Positions 23,796 through 34,683 of a DNA stretch of 34,683 bases are shown here, piece after piece. The stretch covers positions 21,946 through 56,628 of the forward strand of contig JAHDDE010000020.1 in assembly GCA_020629515.1 (NCBI GenBank), in the 5' to 3' direction. The notes under the pieces were generated by a model, which did not search any database, was not told the origin of the DNA, and saw only the letters and a program-made list of their open reading frames with translations. Every line of letters starts with the position of its first letter. The stretch's first letter is position 1. Both the position numbers and the translations under genes were made by a program. Source of the DNA: Saprospiraceae bacterium. GTDB taxonomy: Bacteria; Bacteroidota; Bacteroidia; Chitinophagales; Saprospiraceae.

Positions 23796-25577
23796 CTAAT
23801 TCATTGATAGGTCTCGTCCTCCTTCATGATATTCAAAGCTCATATATCCTATCAACATTTCATCAAATGAAAAGTCTCCCCAATAAACTGTTTTCTCAGG
23901 AGCGGGATTGAAGGTATTCTGACTTGAGTTATCAAATTCCGCATCTACATAAAGCACCGTACGTGCAGGCAATTCAAGAGGTTCTTCAAAATGATAGCCT
24001 CTCTGCCAATTAAAGCTATAGTTAGGGACATTAAGGACGACCTCTCTACTGCCATCGGGGTATAGAGCTGTAAATTTCATCGCTTTTCCTCTAAAATGCA
24101 TATGCGGGAACAGCGCATAAAGAGTGGCATCATGCTCAAACAAATATTTTGCTTTGTTCTTATAACTTTTTTCGTGTGGAGGTATCTGAAGTCTCGTATT
24201 AAAGGCTCCAACCATTAGATACTCATTAGCTGGTTGATCTTTGGTGTAGTATATACCTACGGTCGATTGATCACTTTGTTCTTTACCATTAGTGGTATAG
24301 TGCATCTGAAAGTGAAGTTTTGAGCCCTTTGGAATAGCTCGTCCTGTACCTTCTGGAAACACTTCGGTCTCTCCACCAGGAGCCCAAGCTGCTAATAGGC
24401 CGTCAAGCCAGGGACTTGATCTATCTATTGGCTCAAGAAAGCCATCTGGATATATCACACTTACTAAAACGTGATGAAGGACTTCTCGATTGCCCGGTAA
24501 AATCTGAAATCCCGTCGCCCAAATATCTTCTTCGATTTCTATCTCATGTTCTTGATATCGATAGTCGATGATACCAGTTGCGGGTATATCTTCTTCTTTT
24601 AATTCTATGACCAATTCGGGGGTTCCGAGTTCCCATATGGGCACCTTGGCTTCGTATTCTTTTAGAGGATCTCTATCGCTATCTTTTTTGGCGCCAGCTT
24701 CGATCCAATGGACTAATGTGGTCAACTCTTCGTTACTCAGTGCTATGTTGTGTTTTAGTTTACCGTATTCAGGATCTGCGTGAAAGGGAGGCATTCTTTT
24801 TGTCCGTAGGACTTCTCTCATCATCATAGACCATCCGAATACTGCTTCATAACTTTTCATTTGCCATGGGGCGATACCGCCTTCGACGTGACAACTCATA
24901 CACTTTTCTATTAATATTGGAGCTACGTCATGCTCATAGGAAATGTCGGCATATTCACTGGGGTCAGTATGCAATCTTTTGATTAGGCATCCCACACTTT
25001 TGACATAATTTTCTGTGATCTCTTCACCATTGAGATGAGCATTGAGGGCATCAGCGAGATAATGATTATCGGCATCGTTTTTTTGGCTCTCATATCCCAT
25101 GCGATCATTGATAGGCCCCCGGTATATTACTGACCAGCTATATGGATCGATTACTATAGCTTCGCCCGTACGATGCAATTGGAGGGCTTCAGCCACTAAT
25201 TGTGCATCATCTTTTAAAATTGGGAAGTCTATGTCAAATTCATCGGCTTCTTGGGCTATAGAGCTTCGATCATCTTGCACATTGGAGTTGAGCATCAAGA
25301 ATTCTATGCCTTTATCTTTAAATTCTCGTCTTACTGATTTTAGATCAATTATAGCATTTCTCACTATAGGGCATTCATTGCCTTGAATATAAAGGACAAC
25401 TGCCTTGGCATCCGAATAATAATAGAGTGTATGAAATTCTCCGTTTTGATCATGTAACCCAAAATTCGGGACTCCAGCCTCCATATCAATAACAGGTTCA
25501 GGAGCATCTTTGCAAGAAGAAATATATATAGAAAAGCAAATAAAAGCTGAACATAAAATGGCTAACTGACGAATCAT
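23796..25577 (-). CDS. Lipoprotein fusing redoxin, cytochrome c and copper type II monooxygenase-like domains
   Basis: A 593-residue lipoprotein (signal ending I-S-S-C, Cys22) with three parts. First, a thioredoxin-fold redoxin domain (about 33-185) that has one Cys (Cys69, in GNECPIV) at the peroxiredoxin-like position and no CxxC. Second, a cytochrome c-like segment (about 212-300) with C226-M-S-C229-H230 for covalent heme and M263 in RMPPFH as candidate axial ligand. Third, a region (about 320-590) with the copper-ligand pattern of peptidylglycine hydroxylating and dopamine beta-monooxygenases: H368-H369, H426 in FQMHYTT, H492-M-H494 in FPHMHFRG, and M574 in F-D-E-M. So electrons may move between heme and copper sites on the outside of the membrane. 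Such multi-domain proteins occur in Planctomycetes, Acidobacteria and Bacteroidota; the substrate is not known. It stands alone. Confidence 0.82.
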   Translation of the reverse strand: MIRQLAILCSAFICFSIYISSCKDAPEPVIDMEAGVPNFGLHDQNGEFHTLYYYSDAKAVVLYIQGNECPIVRNAIIDLKSVRREFKDKGIEFLMLNSNVQDDRSSIAQEADEFDIDFPILKDDAQLVAEALQLHRTGEAIVIDPYSWSVIYRGPINDRMGYESQKNDADNHYLADALNAHLNGEEITENYVKSVGCLIKRLHTDPSEYADISYEHDVAPILIEKCMSCHVEGGIAPWQMKSYEAVFGWSMMMREVLRTKRMPPFHADPEYGKLKHNIALSNEELTTLVHWIEAGAKKDSDRDPLKEYEAKVPIWELGTPELVIELKEEDIPATGIIDYRYQEHEIEIEEDIWATGFQILPGNREVLHHVLVSVIYPDGFLEPIDRSSPWLDGLLAAWAPGGETEVFPEGTGRAIPKGSKLHFQMHYTTNGKEQSDQSTVGIYYTKDQPANEYLMVGAFNTRLQIPPHEKSYKNKAKYLFEHDATLYALFPHMHFRGKAMKFTALYPDGSREVVLNVPNYSFNWQRGYHFEEPLELPARTVLYVDAEFDNSSQNTFNPAPEKTVYWGDFSFDEMLIGYMSFEYHEGGRDLSMN

Positions 25578-25705
25578 AAGTTTTTTATTGAGTCCTATAT
25601 TAATATTGATGGATAGCTCCTTTTTTTAGGTATTGGTACTTCTAAGGTACTTAATACAGGATTGAGATTCATGAGATTTTGCTCATAATTAGACCAATTT
25701 GCCCC

Positions 25706-25723
25706 AATCTGCAGATTAATCTG
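25706..25723. promoter_or_regulatory. Overlapping palindromes upstream of the symporter gene
   Basis: AATCTG-CAGATT-AATCTG: three alternately inverted hexamers give two overlapping 12-bp perfect palindromes (25706-25717 and 25712-25723), about 90 bases before the symporter ATG. Nearby GGTACTT occurs twice, at 25635-25641 and 25646-25652, 11 bp apart. These could be operators for the divergent fusion-lipoprotein and symporter genes; no exact -7 element was found in this interval. Confidence 0.4.
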
Positions 25724-25811
25724 TCTTTTTTAGCAATCAAAGTGTGCTTAATGGTGCTAATTGCAAAGGGATATTCTCATATTCAAAGTTGATAACTGAA
25801 ATTATATTTAA

Positions 25812-27383
25812 ATGGATCAAGCATCATTAAGTACGATCGATATAGGGATTGTTATCCTCTATTTTATCACTGTGTTGAGTATTGGTATATATGTAAGTCG
25901 TAAAACTAAGACAAGCGAAGAACTGTTTTTGGGTGGGCGTTCATTTACTTGGGGTATGATAGGCTTGTCATTGTTCGCCTCTAACATTTCGAGCTCAACC
26001 ATTATTGGTTTGTCAGGAGTGGCTTATAGCTCAGGAGTGGTTCAGTCTGTATATGAATGGATGTCAGCATTGCCATTGATTATAGCTGCTATGATATTCG
26101 TGCCTATGTACTTGAAATCAAAGATTACTACTATCCCAGAATTTTTGGAACTACGATATGACGCTCGTTCTCGCACTTTTTTTTCAGCAACGACGATATT
26201 TATGAGTGTTATTATTGAGATGGCAGGTGGACTTTATGCAGGAGCCTTGGTGATAGAAACATTCTTTCCAGGACTTCAACTATGGCATACCACTATGTTT
26301 TTAGCCTTTGTGGCTGGAGTGTATACCGCTTTTGGAGGGCTTAAAGCTGTTGTAATTACTGATGCCATTCAGGCTATTATTTTGATAGTAGGATGTACTG
26401 TTTTGACCTATTTATTATTTGAACGACTGGATTTTTCTTGGGCCAACGTGGTATCAGGATTACCTGAAGGTCACCTATCTATGGTACGTCCTATGGATGA
26501 TCAAACTTTGCCTTGGCCAGGATTATTAATGGGCGTTCCGATTCTCGGTTTTTGGTATTGGACTACCAATCAATTTATTGTCCAACGAATTTTGGGAAGC
26601 ACTGATATACGTCATGCCAGATGGGGGATAATGTTTGCTGGTGCATTAAAGGTGATCCCTCTTTTTGTCATGGTAATTCCTGGAGTTATGGCGATCAAAG
26701 CATTTCCTGGATTAGATCGACCTGATATGGTATTTCCTACAGCTATGATGCAAGTATTGCCTGTTGGCCTATTAGGTCTGGTGTTGGCTGGACTCATCTC
26801 TGCCATAATGTCTAGTGTTGATTCTACTCTTAATTCTTCTTCGACACTTGTCGTTGTCGATTTCATCAAGCCTCGTTATCCTGAATTGACCGACCTCCAA
26901 TTGGCTAAGTATGGTCGAGTCACTACATTAGTACTGACGGCTGTAGCAGCTATTTGGGCACCTCAGATAGCTAATTTTACGGGATTGTGGGACTATTTGC
27001 AGCAGATGTTTTCGATAGTAGTTCCACCTATTGCGGTAATATTCTTGGTTGGTGTTTTTTATAAAAAGGGAAATGGAGAAGGGGCAATTTGGACTTTAGT
27101 ACTTGGGACACTTTTAGGGGTTCTACTTTTTGTTTTAGAACAATTTGATTTATGGCATTTGCACTATACTATCAATGTGGGTTTTATGTTTTTGATAAGT
27201 ACTATCATATTCATTTTGGTGAGTAATAAAGTTGGTAGTAATAAGCAAGATATAGATCAATATACTTTTAGATCTGAACTTATAGGAGAGGGTATGAGTG
27301 AAGTAGTTTGGTATAAAGATTATCGTTTCCATATGGTTTTATTAGTGATTTTGGTGCTTGCCATTTTGATCGCTTTTTGGTAA
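25812..27383 (+). CDS. Sodium:solute symporter (SSS/SGLT family)
   Basis: A 523-residue inner-membrane carrier with about 13-14 hydrophobic helices. The N-terminus (IDIGIVILYFITVLSIGIYVSRK) and the following FLGGRSFTWGMIGLSLFASNISSSTIIGLSGVAY are typical of SGLT-like sugar transporters. The family also shows WTTNQFIVQRILGSTDIRHARWG and SAIMSSVDSTLNSSSTLVVVDF; the latter holds the conserved Ser residues of the Na2 site. It should use the sodium gradient to take up a sugar. The beta-galactosidase gene starts 19 bases after its stop on the same strand, so the two are almost certainly one operon and the substrate is probably a galactoside or its product. The start is ATG at 25812. Confidence 0.92.
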   Translation: MDQASLSTIDIGIVILYFITVLSIGIYVSRKTKTSEELFLGGRSFTWGMIGLSLFASNISSSTIIGLSGVAYSSGVVQSVYEWMSALPLIIAAMIFVPMYLKSKITTIPEFLELRYDARSRTFFSATTIFMSVIIEMAGGLYAGALVIETFFPGLQLWHTTMFLAFVAGVYTAFGGLKAVVITDAIQAIILIVGCTVLTYLLFERLDFSWANVVSGLPEGHLSMVRPMDDQTLPWPGLLMGVPILGFWYWTTNQFIVQRILGSTDIRHARWGIMFAGALKVIPLFVMVIPGVMAIKAFPGLDRPDMVFPTAMMQVLPVGLLGLVLAGLISAIMSSVDSTLNSSSTLVVVDFIKPRYPELTDLQLAKYGRVTTLVLTAVAAIWAPQIANFTGLWDYLQQMFSIVVPPIAVIFLVGVFYKKGNGEGAIWTLVLGTLLGVLLFVLEQFDLWHLHYTINVGFMFLISTIIFILVSNKVGSNKQDIDQYTFRSELIGEGMSEVVWYKDYRFHMVLLVILVLAILIAFW

Positions 27384-27387
27384 TTAG

Positions 27388-31030
<3,643 letters not shown>

Positions 31031-31155
31031 ACAAAGCTTTAAATTATATGATTCGTTATTTTATGTAAAGTCATAATAGTGGCATATGTAGACCACAATC
31101 TGAGTTTGCAAGACGACATTATACTTGTCAAATAACATTAGTCAATCGCAAAATA

Positions 31156-31190
31156 AAAAGAGACTATCTTTATTAGATAGCCTCTTCTTT
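31156..31190 (-). terminator. Rho-independent terminator after the coiled-coil repeat gene
   Basis: CTATCT (31164-31169) pairs with AGATAG (31175-31180), and AGAG (31159-31162) pairs with CTCT (31182-31185) across one mismatch. Read on the minus strand the stem is followed by TTTTTATTTT, which suits termination of the gene whose stop is at 31220. Confidence 0.75.
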
Positions 31191-31219
31191 GATTTCTTTC
31201 AATAGATTGTCTGAGATAA

Positions 31220-32080
31220 TTAATTATCTCTTGACTCACCTTTTTGGACTCTTTCGTCGAGAGCGGCAATTTTAGCTTTTATTGTTTCTATTCTTGCCAT
31301 TCTTTCATCATACTTTTCTTGTGTGATTTTTCCGTCTGCCAGCTGCTCATCTAAACGTTCAGTAACTTTAGTAAGTTGAGCTTTAGCTTTTTTAGAACGT
31401 TCTTTTCCCATTGCCACTTTTCGATTCAATTCTTTTTTTTGCTTGGCTCCTTTACTTTTAAGCTCTTCTTTGCGCATAGCTTGGTATTCTTTACGCTTTT
31501 CTCTGACGGCCTCTCTTTTTTCTTTTATGAGTGCTTCTTTTTCTTCATCAGTAAGAGATTCATCACTTTCAATTGCTTCTATTTCACTTTTAAGAGCATC
31601 TCTTTCTGCTTTACGTTCGACATTCTTTGTTCTTTTTGCTTCAGCTTTTTCGTTCATATTATCTGCTCTCCATTCTGCTCTTTTTTCTTTAATGAGTTTT
31701 TCCTTTTCCTCATCAGATAAGGACTCATTATTTTCTATCGTTTCTATCTCGCTCTTTAGAGCATCTCTTTCCGCTTTTTTAATGGCGGCTTTCTCATTCA
31801 TCTTAGATTCCTTAGCTGCATTCAGTTTGTCACTTATGAGTGCTTCTTTCTCTTCCTCAGTTAAAGCTTCATTAGCTTTTATTTCTTCTATTTCAGACCT
31901 GAGTAATTCTCTTTCCGCCTTTTTCGCCTCTCTTTCGGCCTGTTTAGCTTCCTTCATAGCCATTTTCTCCTCTTTCTTCCCGTTGCCTTTCCCTTTTCCT
32001 TGAGCAGATACTGTCATTGATATACCTGCGACGAAAAATAAAATGAAAATCTGTTTAATTGTTTTACTTGCTCTTTTCAT
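31220..32080 (-). CDS. Secreted highly charged coiled-coil protein with three internal repeats and a SHOCT-like end
   Basis: A 286-residue protein with a signal peptide (about 1-27, GISMTVSAQG). The mature part is almost only Glu, Lys, Arg, Ala, Leu and Asn and should form long helices. It carries three copies of a motif of about 31 residues, AERDALKSEIE..E-S-L-S/T-D-E-E-K-E-x-L-I-K-E-K, at 55-85, 103-133 and 158-188. Each copy looks like two helices joined by an (N/S)E-(A/S)-L-(T/S)-x-E-E-K turn. The C-terminal part (about 236-275: LTKVTERLDEQLADGKITQEKYDERM) has the short helix-turn-helix of SHOCT-like segments. Family unknown to me. A small acidic lipoprotein gene lies 52 bases upstream, likely co-transcribed. 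A strong terminator follows. Confidence 0.75.
   Translation of the reverse strand: MKRASKTIKQIFILFFVAGISMTVSAQGKGKGNGKKEEKMAMKEAKQAEREAKKAERELLRSEIEEIKANEALTEEEKEALISDKLNAAKESKMNEKAAIKKAERDALKSEIETIENNESLSDEEKEKLIKEKRAEWRADNMNEKAEAKRTKNVERKAERDALKSEIEAIESDESLTDEEKEALIKEKREAVREKRKEYQAMRKEELKSKGAKQKKELNRKVAMGKERSKKAKAQLTKVTERLDEQLADGKITQEKYDERMARIETIKAKIAALDERVQKGESRDN
31517..31609 (-). repeat. Coiled-coil repeat, copy 3 (residues 158-188)
   Basis: Encodes AERDALKSEIEAIESDESL followed by TDEEKEALIKEK. It is the closest match to copy 2 at 31682-31774, about 80 percent identical by eye; the spacing between copies 2 and 3 is 55 residues. Confidence 0.75.
31682..31774 (-). repeat. Coiled-coil repeat, copy 2 (residues 103-133)
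   Basis: Encodes AERDALKSEIETIENNESL followed by SDEEKEKLIKEK. Spacing to copy 1 is 48 residues. Confidence 0.75.
31826..31918 (-). repeat. Coiled-coil repeat, copy 1 (residues 55-85)
   Basis: Encodes AERELLRSEIEEIKANEAL followed by TEEEKEALISDK. It is the most divergent of the three copies. Confidence 0.7.
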
Positions 32081-32132
32081 AATTCTTGTTTTTCAAAAAT
32101 TAGTAATTGTTCTTATGACGGATAAAACGTAA

Positions 32133-32342
32133 TTAGTTTTCTATTTCATCTAATAAGGCATCGATTTCACTACTCAAAGAGTCTATATCTTCAGCAATGA
32201 GTTCGGATTCGATGATTTCTTCTATGTCATTGTTTGTATTCGTTGTAACTTCTTGATTGTTAGCGTTTTGAGTCTTGTTTCCACTGCTGCAGCTTATCAA
32301 GAAAAACAGCGCAGGAATTATCAATTTTAAGAAAGTATTCAT
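32133..32342 (-). CDS. Small acidic lipoprotein
   Basis: A 69-residue predicted lipoprotein: signal LIIPALFFLISC (Cys18), then a polar Asn/Thr/Gln-rich spacer, then an acidic helix of about 30 residues (IEEIIESELIAEDIDSLSS and on). It has no enzymatic motif and no family I recognise. The clean lipobox, the ATG start at 32340-32342 and the closeness to the coiled-coil gene (52 bases, same strand) support it as real. The negative helix could dock on the basic/acidic repeats of the neighbour; that is speculation. Confidence 0.7.
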   Translation of the reverse strand: MNTFLKLIIPALFFLISCSSGNKTQNANNQEVTTNTNNDIEEIIESELIAEDIDSLSSEIDALLDEIEN

Positions 32343-32467
32343 ATCTGTTTAATTATATGTTAATGGATATTTATTTAGACTATTGATGAGCTCAAAAGTC
32401 ATTTTTAGTCCACAATGATAGGACTATTGAAGTCTTATAGACCTTGGGGTTTATCCTACATATGGCA

Positions 32468-33451
32468 TCAATCCAGCCTTACAGGAAGCATATTCGGTTT
32501 ATATTTCTTTCCAAATCCTGAGTTATTCGGCTCATATGCTGCTTCTAATTGCACATTTATGCCTTTCGGTGGGATCTTGTTTTCCATATTTAGCGCCCAG
32601 TAGATTCCATTGAGCGCCAGACGTCGCATATTTTCATTTAAGAAATCATAGGGATGACCTAAGGTGGTAAAGAATACTCGTGCTCCTTCAAAGGATTTGG
32701 TCCAGGCTACAGGATTGGTGAGGGGATAATCATCAGTTTGATCTTTCATAGCGTGACCACTTTTTAGTGAGGTGCCTGTCAGTAAGATATCTGGATCATC
32801 ATATAAGTGCCAACCGCCACCCTGTACATGGTATAGCCAGGAGTAGGCCTCAAACGCCTCGACACCATTGAGTATGGGCGAGGATTCCGCCTTTGGAGCT
32901 AAATTCACTTGAGTCAAAGGGTTTTTGCCATCGTCAAAGTGTCCATGATGTGTGATCCACTGTTGTCCAAAGATTCGGGTAGGCCATTCATCATTATAAT
33001 GCTCCTTACTCCGATCATCCTTATAGAGAAAGGCATGCGTAGAAGTTCTGAAACCTACTATGGGCTTTCCACTATGTACAAACCGATCGATTAGGTGAAG
33101 TTGAGTATCAGGAAGGGCTCTCCATCGGGTAAACATTACCATAAGATCGGCATCTTGAAGCGCTTCTAATCCTTCGATGTGATCATTTCTATTAGGATCT
33201 ATTATGCCATCTGCGTCAAGGGGATAGCAGAGACTGATGCGAGCACCTAATTCTCGTTTTAGGATTTTGGCCAGCATAGGCATGGATTCTTCTGATCTGT
33301 ATTCTTCATCGCCCATGACAAATACGACATGTGGAGCAGGGGAGGTGTCTTCTTTGATGACGAGACTGTTTTGCTTACTACAGGAGATACTTATAAGCAA
33401 AAAACAGATGGTAACTGATGTGCGAGCTATACTAATCAAGAAGTTCATCAT
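32468..33451 (-). CDS. ThuA domain-containing lipoprotein
   Basis: A 327-residue exported protein (hydrophobic signal about 5-23, Cys24 in ISISC) with a ThuA-like domain (PF06283), a glutamine-amidotransferase-like fold first linked to trehalose use. Features are APHVVFVMGDEEYRSEESMPML, a DADLMVMFTRWRALPD strand, GKPIVGFRTSTHAF, FGQQWITHHGH, and RVFFTTLGHPYDFLNENMRRL followed by NGIYWAL. The T-L-G-H-x-x-x-F and W-x-x-x-H-H-G-H stretches are characteristic of the exported ThuA group in Bacteroidota and Planctomycetes. The ATG-ATG start at 33446-33451 leaves two choices one codon apart. It is divergent from a small membrane protein; the DUF1080 gene, often found with ThuA, follows 480 bases further. 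Confidence 0.85.
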   Translation of the reverse strand: MMNFLISIARTSVTICFLLISISCSKQNSLVIKEDTSPAPHVVFVMGDEEYRSEESMPMLAKILKRELGARISLCYPLDADGIIDPNRNDHIEGLEALQDADLMVMFTRWRALPDTQLHLIDRFVHSGKPIVGFRTSTHAFLYKDDRSKEHYNDEWPTRIFGQQWITHHGHFDDGKNPLTQVNLAPKAESSPILNGVEAFEAYSWLYHVQGGGWHLYDDPDILLTGTSLKSGHAMKDQTDDYPLTNPVAWTKSFEGARVFFTTLGHPYDFLNENMRRLALNGIYWALNMENKIPPKGINVQLEAAYEPNNSGFGKKYKPNMLPVRLD

Positions 33452-33563
33452 TTGCTGATTTATAGTAAGATAGATAATCTGTCGTTATCAAAGGCTTAGA
33501 TTAACATTCTATTGGTATCTTTAAAATATACTTTGTTATAAGTTCGCTTCAATAAATGATCAT

Positions 33564-33848
33564 ATGGATAATTTAAGATTGAAATGGATATTGGGTATTA
33601 CACTTGTACTATTGCTGATTCCATTTATTGGTACACTAATTAGTGATCAAGTGAATTGGGGCTTCTTTGATTTTATTATCATGGGAGCTATGCTTATAGT
33701 TCTTGGCCTTACAATCAATTTAGTGAGCATATATGTATCGAGGTCTAAGTATAAAGTATTAATGATCACTGGCAGCTTGGCCTGCTTTCTATTGCTATGG
33801 GCAGAAATGGCTGTCGGGATTTTCGGTTCATTTTTAGCGGGTAGTTAA
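33564..33848 (+). CDS. Small three-helix membrane protein
   Basis: A 94-residue hydrophobic protein with three membrane helices: about 8-27 (WILGITLVLLLIPFIGTLI), about 35-58 (FDFIIMGAMLIVLGLTINLVS) and about 66-90 (VLMITGSLACFLLLWAEMAVGIF). The Q-V-N-W-G-F-F-D-F loop between the first two helices and the W-A-E-M-A-V-G-I-F-G end recall a family of small hypothetical membrane proteins common in Bacteria. No function is known to me. ATG at 33564; it is divergent from the ThuA gene by 112 bases, and the DUF1080 gene follows 86 bases downstream. Confidence 0.75.
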   Translation: MDNLRLKWILGITLVLLLIPFIGTLISDQVNWGFFDFIIMGAMLIVLGLTINLVSIYVSRSKYKVLMITGSLACFLLLWAEMAVGIFGSFLAGS

Positions 33849-33934
33849 ATTTAATAGCTTTTTAGCTGTTGCTATCAATACAGCACTCTTGATGAGAATA
33901 TGTGAATAGTTATATTAGCTGTAAAACTATCGTC

Positions 33935-34672
33935 ATGACGCTATTATCAAGAGTATTTCACTTTCTTGTTTTCGTATTTGGGACATTGGCGCTAAGTGCA
34001 CAGATAACTGATCCCGTGGCAACAGAAGTTTGGGAGCCTGAACCTAAGGCGGTTTCTCCAGGTGATGCGACTTTAGCTCCTTCAGATGCTATTATTTTAT
34101 TTGATGGGTCTCATACAGAAGCTTGGGCACACAGCGATGGAGCATCAGTTAATTGGACCTTAGATCAAGGTATACTTACCGTCAAGGCTGGAACGGGAGC
34201 TATTTTTACAAAAGAAAAATTTGGGGACTGCCAGTTGCACTTAGAGTGGAGGTCACCCACCGAAATAGTTGGCGAGGGACAAGGTAGAGGCAATAGCGGA
34301 GTGTTCCTACAAAATAGATACGAGGTCCAGATATTAGATAGTTATTTGAATCGTACCTACTCAAATGGCCAAGCTAGTAGTATATATAAGCAGTCGATTC
34401 CTTTGGTCAATGCACTGAGACCAGTAGGGGAGTGGAACTCTTATGATATAATCTATAAAGCTCCTTCATTCAATGATGATGGGATTAAGACGAATTCAGG
34501 ATACATAACGGTACTAGTAAATGGAGTCCTGGTCCAGAATCATACAGAGATAAAAGGCACGACAGAATATATCGGCTTACCTAAAAATGTGGCTCATGGC
34601 AATGATGTGATACAACTTCAAGATCATGGTAATCCCGTCAGCTTTAGGAATATTTGGTTGAGAAAGTTATAA
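33935..34672 (+). CDS. DUF1080 (3-keto-disaccharide hydrolase-like) secreted protein
   Basis: A 245-residue exported protein. The ATG at 33935 places the signal peptide (FHFLVFVFGTLALSAQ) correctly; a GTG at 33902 would only add eleven polar residues. The mature part matches DUF1080 (PF06439), a concanavalin-like beta-sandwich: IILFDGSHTEAWAHSDG near the start, a W-x-L-x-x-G-x-L-x-V strand, FGDCQLHLEWRSP, the hallmark GNSGVFLQNRYEVQILDS (119-136), GEWNSYDIIYKAP, a VNGVLVQNHTEI strand and a final VSFRNIWLRKL. Characterised relatives act on 3-keto-glycosides. The gene ends 11 bases before the window edge. It should work outside the cytoplasm, near the ThuA lipoprotein encoded on the other strand. 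Confidence 0.88.
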   Translation: MTLLSRVFHFLVFVFGTLALSAQITDPVATEVWEPEPKAVSPGDATLAPSDAIILFDGSHTEAWAHSDGASVNWTLDQGILTVKAGTGAIFTKEKFGDCQLHLEWRSPTEIVGEGQGRGNSGVFLQNRYEVQILDSYLNRTYSNGQASSIYKQSIPLVNALRPVGEWNSYDIIYKAPSFNDDGIKTNSGYITVLVNGVLVQNHTEIKGTTEYIGLPKNVAHGNDVIQLQDHGNPVSFRNIWLRKL

Positions 34673-34683
34673 CACAAAATGAT

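Noticed and set aside
25099-25386. Plus-strand open frame opposite the fusion lipoprotein
   Set aside because: Shadow of the real minus-strand gene, whose redoxin motifs are clear in that region.
31443-32003. A 186-codon plus-strand open frame rich in Ser, Phe and Leu
   Set aside because: It is antisense to the Glu/Lys-rich coiled-coil gene; low-complexity GAA/AAA codons on one strand leave stop-free Ser/Phe codons on the other. No family-like features or start context.

Overview
The window reads as chromosomal DNA of a free-living Bacteroidota, probably from the Saprospiria/Cytophagia side of the phylum. The evidence is an AT-rich sequence, a type IX secretion (T9SS) type B C-terminal domain at the left edge, many Bacteroidota-style lipoproteins (lipobox Cys followed by polar residues), M43 'cytophagalysin' proteases, a DUF3050 protein, SGLT-type transporter plus GH2 and GH20 enzymes, weak Shine-Dalgarno sequences, and -7 elements matching TAnnTTTG. 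No tRNA, rRNA, CRISPR array, insertion sequence or phage gene was seen. The strain cannot be named from the sequence.

Layout. 1-1003 (+): the end of a T9SS-exported protein and a HAD hydrolase. 1004-5592 (-): a tight three-gene run made of a GH20 beta-hexosaminidase lipoprotein, a cyclase/kynurenine-formamidase-like enzyme and a multi-pass membrane protein. 5724-7842 (-): an M43 metalloprotease with an IPTL-CTERM tail, and an exported RidA-family lipoprotein. 8015-9715 (+): a DEAD-box RNA helicase behind a good Bacteroidota promoter. 9753-11704: an SDR oxidoreductase, a nitroreductase and a divergent HxlR/DUF24 redox regulator, with a well-formed promoter/operator between the last two and a 14-bp perfect hairpin over the SDR start. 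11712-14508 (-): a SnoaL-like protein, a small lipoprotein and a second M43 protease. 14829-16745 (-): a DUF3050 heme-oxygenase-fold protein and a Tat-exported sugar isomerase-like protein. 16981-18678 (+): an exported amidohydrolase. 18668-23728 (-): an ABC ATPase, an FtsX-type permease and a beta-lactamase-fold protein that has lost its catalytic residues. 23796-25577 (-): a redoxin/cytochrome c/copper monooxygenase-like fusion lipoprotein. 25812-30483 (+): a sodium:solute symporter and a LacZ-type beta-galactosidase. 30473-32342 (-): Tag DNA glycosylase, a secreted coiled-coil repeat protein and a small lipoprotein. 32468-34672: a ThuA-domain lipoprotein (-), a small membrane protein (+) and a DUF1080 sugar hydrolase (+).

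How the genes work together. The dominant theme is breakdown of external polymers: proteases and GH20 act outside the cell or on its surface, the symporter plus cytoplasmic GH2 handle galactosides, and ThuA, DUF1080 and the sugar isomerase-like protein are families linked to oxidised (keto) sugars. The nitroreductase/HxlR pair looks like an electrophile or quinone stress switch. The most unusual items are the ABC transporter operon carrying a beta-lactamase-fold pseudoenzyme, the hairpin that buries the SDR start codon, the operator architecture of the HxlR/nitroreductase region, and the three-domain redox fusion lipoprotein. All functional calls come from motif recognition by eye; no database search was run.
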